Source: Planctomycetota bacterium
GTDB taxonomy: Bacteria > Planctomycetota > UBA1135 > UBA2386
Length of the DNA stretch: 8,588 nt
Assembly: GCA_020425885.1 (NCBI GenBank)
Contig: JAGQRA010000986.1
Span: 1-8,588 of the forward strand
Reading direction: 5' to 3'
Position 1 is the stretch's first letter. Every line of letters begins with the position of its first letter. Made by a program: the position numbers and the translations under genes. Of the stretch, positions 1 to 5,264 are shown one piece after another. Below the pieces are notes generated by a model. The model did not search any database. It had not been told where the DNA came from and was given only the letters and a program-made list of their open reading frames with translations.

Positions 1-97
1 CCTGGGAGAGGGTCGTCGGCCACTCTTTTTATTGCCGCCCTTTTCTGCACCCTCATCCTTCTTGGCAAGACCTTGATGAGGCATTTTCGCGGCAACC
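1..97. other. Upstream region of cyaY, possibly with the 5' end of a divergent gene
   Basis: This segment is visibly less GC-rich than the rest and is strand-biased: the minus strand is purine-rich, the plus strand has T and C runs. It probably holds the cyaY promoter, but I could not find a convincing -35/-10 pair; TTGGCA at 62-67 is the best -35-like hexamer and has no good partner. On the minus strand an open frame starts with ATG at 84 (or 99) and runs off the left edge. It encodes a very hydrophilic Lys/Gly-rich stretch. Its codon choice (AAA, AAT, GCA, AGT) is unlike the neighbouring genes, so it may simply be noncoding. In many proteobacteria lptM/lysA lie divergent from cyaY, but no lipoprotein signal or LysA N-terminus is visible here. 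Confidence 0.3.
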
Positions 98-433
98 ATG
101 GCCAACACAGCACCTCATGACCCGGACTTCGACGCCCATTCACAGGCGTGTCTGACCGGACTCCTGGACGCCCTCGATGCGTTCGACCCCGACGAGCTCG
201 AGGCCGACCTGGCAGCGGGGGTTCTGAAGATCCAGTTCGCGGACGGCAAGGTCTGCATCCTGAACCGACAGTCGGCGGCGTCGCAGATCTGGCTGGCCGA
301 GGGTGCCCAGGCCTGGCACTTCTCGTTCGACCCGGACCAGGGCGACTGGCTGGATACCAAGGGTCGCGGCAAGCTCGAGGACATCCTGAGCGAGACGGTC
401 TCGGCACGACTCGGTCGCCCCATCCGCCTCTGA
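98..433 (+). CDS. cyaY: Iron donor / iron-sulfur assembly regulator CyaY (bacterial frataxin)
   Basis: This is a 111-residue protein, close to the roughly 106 residues of the Escherichia coli CyaY. It has the frataxin pattern: an acidic first helix (about residues 14-40, many Asp/Glu around DAFDPDELEADL), a beta sheet starting with VLKIQFADGKVCILNRQ (42-58), the signature strand QIWLAEGAQAWHFSFD (63-78), and a C-terminal helix ending in LGRPIRL. In the family, the acidic ridge binds iron and contacts the cysteine desulfurase IscS to tune iron-sulfur cluster assembly in the cytoplasm; that role is family knowledge. The ATG at 98 is the only sensible start, though no strong Shine-Dalgarno sequence precedes it (a GATGAGG run lies 16 bases upstream). 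No isc genes are visible nearby. The gene converges on the histidine kinase gene with a 56-base gap. The identification is strong. Confidence 0.9.
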   Translation: MANTAPHDPDFDAHSQACLTGLLDALDAFDPDELEADLAAGVLKIQFADGKVCILNRQSAASQIWLAEGAQAWHFSFDPDQGDWLDTKGRGKLEDILSETVSARLGRPIRL

Positions 434-442
434 GCCCTCCGA

Positions 443-457
443 CGCCGCAACGCGGCG
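443..457. terminator. Short GC hairpin after cyaY, possible terminator
   Basis: CGCCGC (443-448) pairs with GCGGCG (452-457) around a three-base loop AAC, ten bases after the cyaY stop codon. There is no T-run on either strand, so it is not a classical intrinsic terminator. It lies in the 56-base gap between two converging genes, which is where a bidirectional stop would be expected. Confidence 0.3.
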
Positions 458-489
458 CGAACAACCCCGGCCACGGCCGAGCCGATTGT

Positions 490-1863
490 CTATGCGACCC
501 CGGAACGGCCCGGGGTCGGGACGGTGGTGGAATCCGGTTGGGCACCTACCGCGCGTGGGAAGCGCAATCGGAAGGTCGTGCCCTGGTCGATCGCCGTGTC
601 GACCTGGATGGCGCCGTTGCTCGACCGCATGAACCTCGCAACCGCCGCAAGTCCGAGGCCCGTGCCTTGACCCGGTGGCTTGGTCGTGAAGTACGGATCG
701 AAGATCCGCTCCCGCGTCTCGGCCGCGATGCCGGGCCCGCTGTCGGTGACCTCGATCCACACCTGGTGGCGAGTGGAGTGGCAACTCAGCTCTATCGAAC
801 CGGCCGCCCCCATCGCCTGCCTCGCGTTGATGGCGAGATTCCACAGGGCATGGGTCAGACCCTGCGGATCGAGCAAGGCGAACATCGGCTCCTCGGCGAT
901 CGAGCAGGAGAGATCGATGCCTGTGGGCAGCACGATCCTCGCCTGTTCGTAGAACTGCCTGACCGCCGCACCCATGTCGCAGGACGTCGTCTTGCCCTCG
1001 TTGGGGTGCGCCATCAGCATCAGCTGATCGAGCAAGGGCTGCGTCGCCTTCAGGGTCTCTTCGATCAACTGCAGGCGACGCTTGCGTTCGTCATCGTCGG
1101 CGGCCTCGGCCAACGCGACGTGACCGATCAGGACCTGATGAGCGTTGCGCAGCTGGTGGCATATCATGCCGGCCAGATCGCCAACCGTCTCGACCCGCAT
1201 CGCATGCCGCAGCAGCTTCTCGCGATAGCGTAGTGCGCGGCTCGACTCGAAGTTCTTTCGACGTTGCGATTCCGCGATCGTCAACGCCATGAACACGAGG
1301 CGGTTCGTGATCGCACCGGCGAGCGCCGACGCGAGCGTCAGCCCCGAGAGGCTCGTCACATGGACCCAGAGATTCGTGTTCGCATCGGCCGGGAGCCCAT
1401 GGCCCAGACCCGCAAGCAACATGGCGGTAACCGCAACCAGGGTGAGACCGAGGCCAGGAACGACACCGAGCGAGATCGTCGCGAGCAGACAAAGGAACGG
1501 ATGCAGGTACCACGCTGGACTGAATGCGCCGCGCGGCCAGTTGGCCAGGATCGACAACGTGAACAGCGCGACGAACATCCAAGTCGCCGCGAGTTGCAGT
1601 CGGTTGCGGCGCCAGAACCACCACGCCGATGCGAACACCGGTGCCGAAGTCAGCGCCGGTACGGCTCCCGACCACGGCAGCTCGGCCGACCACCACGGAT
1701 CTGCGTAGTTCGCAAAGCAGTAGCCCGCGTACGCCAAACCGACGACCGCCAGACCGAGGGAAATCCAGCGAACGACGACGGCCACGCTCGACACCACGGG
1801 CAACCGCGTGCTCGTCAGGAAGCCGAACAGGGACTCCTGGGAAAGCCGAACAGGGACTTGCAA
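490..1863 (-). CDS. Membrane-bound sensor histidine kinase (orphan)
   Basis: This 457-residue protein has an N-terminal membrane part of about six hydrophobic segments (roughly residues 29-50, 72-84, 91-108, 121-135, 136-153 and 166-190), then a short linker and a kinase core. The H-box is MICHQLRNAHQ with the likely phosphorylated His236; the residue after RN is Ala rather than the common Pro. The ATPase domain shows the N-box around WNLAINARQAM (341-351), the G1 box DSGPG (374-378), the F-box FDPYFTT (388-394) and the G2 box GTGLGL (400-405). It should autophosphorylate and pass phosphate to a response regulator, but none is encoded here, and there is no PAS or other recognised periplasmic sensor domain; the signal is unknown. 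It follows the pseudouridine synthase gene by 32 bases and is probably co-transcribed. The start is uncertain: TTG at 1863 keeps the longest frame, with AGGA about ten bases upstream. An ATG at 1874 is out of frame because of a direct repeat, and GTG codons near 1797 are alternatives. Confidence 0.88.
   Translation of the reverse strand: MQVPVRLSQESLFGFLTSTRLPVVSSVAVVVRWISLGLAVVGLAYAGYCFANYADPWWSAELPWSGAVPALTSAPVFASAWWFWRRNRLQLAATWMFVALFTLSILANWPRGAFSPAWYLHPFLCLLATISLGVVPGLGLTLVAVTAMLLAGLGHGLPADANTNLWVHVTSLSGLTLASALAGAITNRLVFMALTIAESQRRKNFESSRALRYREKLLRHAMRVETVGDLAGMICHQLRNAHQVLIGHVALAEAADDDERKRRLQLIEETLKATQPLLDQLMLMAHPNEGKTTSCDMGAAVRQFYEQARIVLPTGIDLSCSIAEEPMFALLDPQGLTHALWNLAINARQAMGAAGSIELSCHSTRHQVWIEVTDSGPGIAAETRERIFDPYFTTKPPGQGTGLGLAAVARFMRSSNGAIQVDTAIDQGTTFRLRFPRAVGAQPDSTTVPTPGRSGVA
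495..518. terminator. Nine-base-pair GC hairpin at the 3' end of the kinase gene
   Basis: CGACCCCGG (495-503) is perfectly complementary to CCGGGGTCG (510-518) around the loop AACGGC. It lies within the last nine codons of the histidine kinase gene and about 60 bases past the cyaY stop, so it could limit read-through from cyaY. No T-run follows on the plus strand, which keeps this tentative. Confidence 0.3.
1820..1858. repeat. Two 16-bp direct repeats, 23-bp period, at the start of the kinase gene
   Basis: AAGCCGAACAGGGACT occurs at 1820-1835 and again, identically, at 1843-1858, separated by seven unrelated bases. It lies over the first codons of the histidine kinase gene. The period of 23 is not a multiple of three, so the two copies are read in different frames. 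It could be the trace of a local duplication or a pair of binding sites about two helical turns apart. Confidence 0.85.
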
Positions 1864-1895
1864 GCAGCTAGCATCCTACAGACCGAAAGCCACCG

Positions 1896-2534
1896 TCACG
1901 AATGCAAGTCGGGCTCGGGTGCTTCACAGGATGCCGTAACGTCGTTTCCGGTCACTGGATGGCGAAAGGCGATCCGCCACGAGTGCAGCATCGTACGGGA
2001 GAAGGACTCGCCGGGTCGGCTGCGGTAGCCGTACTTGCGATCGCCTGCGACCGGGCACCCGAGCGCCGCCATGTGGGCGCGGATCTGGTTGCGTCGACCG
2101 GTCTCGAGCCAGCACTCAACCAACGTGCAACGCCCTCTGCGCTCCCTTGATTCGTAGTGGGTTATGGCTGTCTCCCCGCCGCGCGCGACGACCCGCATCA
2201 CGCCGGCTTCGTCCTCGCGCAGACGGGCTTCGATGCAACCTGCGGGTGGCGTCGGGGCCGCGGTGATCAGAGCCAGGTAGCGCCTCTCGATCGCGTGGCG
2301 CCGGAACAAGTCCTCCATGCCGCTGCGACTCGCATCGTCGCGCACCAGCACCAGCACCCCGGTCGTGTCTTCGTCGAGGCGATGAACGGCATCGATCCGG
2401 CCGCCGACCTGACCGCGCAGGATGTCGACCAAGGTCGGCTGCCGCCGCCCCGGCGCCGACACGACGAGCACGCCGCGCGGCTTGTCGACGATCACGAGGT
2501 GGTCGTCTTGAAACAGCACCGGAACAGGCGGCAT
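1896..2534 (-). CDS. RluA-family RNA pseudouridine synthase, single domain
   Basis: This 212-residue enzyme should convert a uridine in rRNA or tRNA to pseudouridine in the cytoplasm. The diagnostic motif is HRLDEDTTG at 51-59, with catalytic Asp54 in the RluA-family HRLD context. Upstream is the typical opening VLFQDDHLVIVDKPRGVLV (6-24); downstream are RRYLALI (84-90) and the conserved GRRNQIRAHMAALGCPVAGD (147-166), followed by KYGY. There is no N-terminal S4 RNA-binding domain, so it resembles the short RluA/TruC-like members rather than RluC/RluD; the target position cannot be read from sequence. The ATG at 2534 lies three bases after the stop of the upstream fusion gene (TGATCGATG arrangement), suggesting translational coupling. 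The next gene, the histidine kinase, begins 32 bases beyond its TGA. Family assignment is firm, the substrate is not. Confidence 0.92.
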   Translation of the reverse strand: MPPVPVLFQDDHLVIVDKPRGVLVVSAPGRRQPTLVDILRGQVGGRIDAVHRLDEDTTGVLVLVRDDASRSGMEDLFRRHAIERRYLALITAAPTPPAGCIEARLREDEAGVMRVVARGGETAITHYESRERRGRCTLVECWLETGRRNQIRAHMAALGCPVAGDRKYGYRSRPGESFSRTMLHSWRIAFRHPVTGNDVTASCEAPEPDLHS

Positions 2535-2537
2535 CGA

Positions 2538-3893
2538 TCAGATCCCCTCGAGGCCGAAGCCGAGTCGGCGCAGCTCGGCGACGAGCTCCTTGCGCGCGGC
2601 GACGTAGCGGCTGCGTTCACCGAAGGCGCGCGCCATGCGATCGGTCCAGCCCTTGCCTTCGTCGATCGGCCGATCGCCAGCTCGACCGCGTGCGTTCGAT
2701 TCGCGCGCCCAACGACGGAAGACCTCGTCGGCGCCGTCGAGTGCCTTCGCCGCCGCCGCACTGTCGTAGCGTTCGTCGTGCAACACGCCGGCGAGCGGCA
2801 TGCGACCGCGTGGAACCGGATCATCGCCGGGCCTGCCGATCGTCATGCCGAACAGGACGAAGACACCGGGTGGCAGCTCGAGCAACTCGGCGATCGCGAT
2901 CGGGTCGTTGCGTGCCCCGCCGATCATGCAGGACCCGAGACCTTCGGCCTCGGCGGCGAGCTGGAGGTTCTGGCCGAGCAATGCGGCATCGATGGTAGCC
3001 TGCAGGAACAGCTCGAAGCTCTGGGTCTGCAGCGAAGTAGCGTGAAGCTCACAGGCCATCGCCAGCTTGTTCAGGTCGGCGCAGATCGCCAGGAAAACCG
3101 GCGCCGCCACGATGTGGGCCTGATCGCCGCAGAGGCGGGAACAGACGAGCCTGCGCTCGGGATCACGAACGGCCACGACCGAGTAGGCCTGGATGTAGCT
3201 CGATGTCGACGCGTGCCGCGCGGCATCGACCAGACGTTCGAGCTGGCCGGCGGCCAGATCATCGGCGAGGTAGGAGCGATGGCTTCGATGCCTGAACATC
3301 TGCGCCACCGTGCTCCACGGCTCGGCCGTGAGCGCGCACCGGGCGGCGCGCAGGTCTTCGGGGTGATCGAGGTCGGCATGAACCCAGGGGTTGGCCGAGG
3401 GCACGACCGCGACGCGTGCCGGGTCCCGCCGCACCAGGTCGCGCAGGACGGCGCCGGGCGCGGCGATCTCGGCGAACACCGGGCCGAGCATCGCGATCGG
3501 GTGTCCTGGCCGTTCTCGGAACAGCGGCAACGCGATGCTGCAGTCGCCGCGGCCAAGGCGGGCCAACAGTGCCGCCACCGTCTCGGCCTCGACGAGCGCA
3601 TGGTCGACCGGGAAGACGACCACGCGTTCGGCCGTGGCCGGCATCAGGGCGGCCGCCGCACGCAGACTGTCGGCCATCTCGCCTCCCGCCGTCACCGAAG
3701 CGACCCGCGCCCCGAGTTCGGGCAGAGCCGCCGCGTCCTCGCGCCGCACGACGATCACCTCTTCGATGCCGGCAGCGTGACAGCAGCCGATGACGCGCTC
3801 GATCGCCAGGCGACCGCCGAGCTCGAGCAGCGCCTTGTCGGCGCCCATCCGCTCTCCTCGGCCCGCTGCAGGAACGACCGCGATCCCCGTCAT
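2538..3893 (-). CDS. MobA-like nucleotidyltransferase fused to NfsA-like nitroreductase
   Basis: This 451-residue protein appears to hold two enzymes. Residues 1 to about 188 are an NTP-transferase of the MobA/MocA type: the nucleotide-binding loop PAAGRGERMGADK (8-20), the metal-site region FPVDHALV (94-101), GHPIAML (130-136) and ADLDHPEDL (173-181). Residues from about 196 to 451 are a flavin nitroreductase of the NADPH-dependent NfsA/Frp type: HRSHRSY (202-208), the FMN-site segment STSSYIQAYSVV (229-240), PVFLAICADLN (265-275), the long helix IDAALLGQNLQLAAEAEGLG (301-320) with SCMIGG, and FGMTIGRPGD (348-357). Family knowledge predicts nucleotidyl transfer to a cofactor or sugar-like acceptor and FMN-dependent reduction; the true substrates are unknown. 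The frame is continuous through the junction with no sign of a frameshift. The ATG at 3893 follows the pyrE stop by four bases, so it is probably coupled to pyrE. No other molybdenum-cofactor genes are visible. Confidence 0.85.
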   Translation of the reverse strand: MTGIAVVPAAGRGERMGADKALLELGGRLAIERVIGCCHAAGIEEVIVVRREDAAALPELGARVASVTAGGEMADSLRAAAALMPATAERVVVFPVDHALVEAETVAALLARLGRGDCSIALPLFRERPGHPIAMLGPVFAEIAAPGAVLRDLVRRDPARVAVVPSANPWVHADLDHPEDLRAARCALTAEPWSTVAQMFRHRSHRSYLADDLAAGQLERLVDAARHASTSSYIQAYSVVAVRDPERRLVCSRLCGDQAHIVAAPVFLAICADLNKLAMACELHATSLQTQSFELFLQATIDAALLGQNLQLAAEAEGLGSCMIGGARNDPIAIAELLELPPGVFVLFGMTIGRPGDDPVPRGRMPLAGVLHDERYDSAAAAKALDGADEVFRRWARESNARGRAGDRPIDEGKGWTDRMARAFGERSRYVAARKELVAELRRLGFGLEGI

Positions 3894-3897
3894 CGGC

Positions 3898-4464
3898 TCA
3901 GCGATTGCGGATCTCGCTCAGGGTCACGAGCGATTCGACCTTCCATTCGGCGCGGAACGGATCGGCGTCGGGATCCTCGCGATCGGCGATCGCCATGACG
4001 ACGACCGGCACCGCGCCCGCTGCCACCACCGCCTCGATCGCCTTCTTCGCCGAACCACCGGTCGTAACCGTGTCCTCGATGATGCAGACCTTCTCGCCGG
4101 GCTCGAGGTCACCCTCGATGCGCGAGCCGGTGCCATGCCCCTTGGCCTCCTTCCGCACCAGGAACGCCTTCAGGTTCTGCCCGCTCTCGAACGACAGCGC
4201 CGCCACCGCGCTCGCCAGCGGATCCGCGCCGAGCGTCAGCCCGCCCACCGCCGTGATCTCCGGGTACCCCTTCAGCTTCTCGAGCAGCAGCTTGCCGATG
4301 AGCCACAGCCCTTCGGGGTGCAGCGACACCTTCTTGCCGTTGATGTAGAAGTCCGACCGCTTGCCCGAGGCGAGCACGATGTCGATGCCGTCCTTGTAGG
4401 CCCGTTCGCGGACGAGCTCGAGAAGGCGGGACTTGGCCGCCGCAGGGTCGAACGATGCGTTCAC
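3898..4464 (-). CDS. pyrE: Orotate phosphoribosyltransferase
   Basis: This 188-residue cytoplasmic enzyme joins orotate to PRPP to give orotidine 5'-phosphate, the fifth step of de novo pyrimidine synthesis. The type I phosphoribosyltransferase PRPP loop is VCIIEDTVTTGGSA (126-139), with the two acidic residues before TVTTGG. The flexible catalytic loop is VRKEAKGHGTG (103-113), and SGKRSDFYINGKK (33-45) is the typical N-terminal OPRT segment. The chosen start is GTG at 4464, because homology begins right after it and no ATG lies nearby. The frame stays open upstream to 4632, but that part is translated from an inverted-repeat element and looks artificial. Only a weak GGA precedes the start. 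It is the first gene of a probable four-gene transcript with the nucleotidyltransferase-nitroreductase, pseudouridine synthase and histidine kinase genes. The hairpin-forming element 11 bases upstream of the start could influence its expression. Confidence 0.95.
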   Translation of the reverse strand: MNASFDPAAAKSRLLELVRERAYKDGIDIVLASGKRSDFYINGKKVSLHPEGLWLIGKLLLEKLKGYPEITAVGGLTLGADPLASAVAALSFESGQNLKAFLVRKEAKGHGTGSRIEGDLEPGEKVCIIEDTVTTGGSAKKAIEAVVAAGAVPVVVMAIADREDPDADPFRAEWKVESLVTLSEIRNR

Positions 4465-4475
4465 GGAGTCCAGAG

Positions 4476-4586
4476 TACCGAACCCGCTTCGTTCTTCCAG
4501 ACTCGGGCGCAAGGGTAGCAGGGGCACCGGGCATGCCAGACCCGATGGACCGATGCGCAGAATGGAAGAACGAACCGGGTTCGGTA
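4476..4586. repeat. 111-bp element with 24-bp inverted arms between pyrE and the methyltransferase gene
   Basis: The left arm 4476-4499 begins TACCGAACCCG and ends CTTCCA. The right arm 4563-4586 is its reverse complement with one mismatch in 24 bases. The 63-base spacer has an 8-bp palindrome GGCATGCC (4530-4537) close to the centre of the element. The right arm itself contains the palindrome CGAACCGGGTTCG (4571-4583); the left arm carries the same with one change. The element fills most of the 149-base gap between two divergent start codons. It could be a small non-autonomous mobile or REP-like repeat, an operator pair, or a leader hairpin. The repeat structure is directly visible; its role is inferred. 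Confidence 0.85.
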
Positions 4587-4613
4587 TTCCAGGCGAGTCG
4601 CTACCGTGCGCGC

Positions 4614-5264
4614 ATGTCGACGACGAGCACACCCGTGACTGCCGAGCTGTTCGAGTTCATCCGGCGGTCGACGATCGCGCAGGACCTCTTGCTGGGCGAC
4701 CTGCGCCAGGCGGCACGCGAGGCCGGCCTGCCCGAGATCCACATCGCTCCCGAGCAGGCTGCCTTCCTGCAGATCACGCTGGCGGCGATGGGGGCGAAGA
4801 CCGTCGTCGAGATCGGCACGCTCGGCGGCTACTCGGCCATCGCGATGGCCCGCGGCCTGCCGGCGGATGGCCGCGTCATCACCCATGAGATCGAGCCGGC
4901 GCATGCCGAGTTCGCGCGGCGCTGGATCGACCGCTCCGATCAGAAGGGCAAGATCGAGGTCCGCCTCGGCAACGCACACGAGACGCTGCCCGAGCTGGCG
5001 GACGGGTCGGCCTGCGCGGTGTTCCTCGACGCCGACAAGGAGGGCTATCCGGCCTACTTCGAGCAGGCGATGCGACTCCTGCGACCCGGCGGCGCGTTGT
5101 TCGCCGACAATGTGCTGGCCGACGGCACGATCGCAGCTGCCGGCGAGGACTCGCCCAAGCTGAGGGGGCTGCGGGCCTTCCTCGACCGGGCCGCGGCGGA
5201 GCCCGGGCTCCGCGGCATCATCGTGCCGGTCGGTGACGGCTGCTACTTCGGCGTCAGATCCTGA
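4614..5264 (+). CDS. SAM-dependent O-methyltransferase (CCoAOMT-like, family 3)
   Basis: This 216-residue class I methyltransferase resembles the caffeoyl-CoA/catechol O-methyltransferase family found in many bacteria. The SAM-binding motif I is VVEIGTLGGYSA (64-75). The acidic residue at the end of the second strand is in HEIEP (91-95). FLDADKEGYPAYFE (137-150) is the metal/substrate segment typical of this family, and LLRPGGALFADNVL (155-168) is the following strand with the conserved Asn of the divalent-metal site. The acceptor substrate is unknown. The ATG at 4614 is chosen because upstream in-frame codons fall in the inverted-repeat element; no clear Shine-Dalgarno sequence is seen. It is divergent from pyrE and shares its control region. 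Its last 22 bases overlap the 3' end of purF on the other strand. Confidence 0.9.
   Translation: MSTTSTPVTAELFEFIRRSTIAQDLLLGDLRQAAREAGLPEIHIAPEQAAFLQITLAAMGAKTVVEIGTLGGYSAIAMARGLPADGRVITHEIEPAHAEFARRWIDRSDQKGKIEVRLGNAHETLPELADGSACAVFLDADKEGYPAYFEQAMRLLRPGGALFADNVLADGTIAAAGEDSPKLRGLRAFLDRAAAEPGLRGIIVPVGDGCYFGVRS

Noticed and set aside
148..1233. 361-codon open frame on the plus strand
   Set aside because: It overlaps cyaY in another frame and the histidine kinase gene antisense; both of those have family motifs and this has none.
2157..3998. 613-codon open frame on the plus strand
   Set aside because: It lies wholly antisense to the pseudouridine synthase and nucleotidyltransferase-nitroreductase genes, which carry clear family motifs. 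Its translation is rich in Arg, His and Gln with no recognisable domain, as expected from the shadow of high-GC coding sequence.
4465..4632. N-terminal extension of PyrE by 56 residues
   Set aside because: The extra residues come from the inverted-repeat element and resemble no OPRT N-terminus; family similarity begins right after the GTG at 4464.
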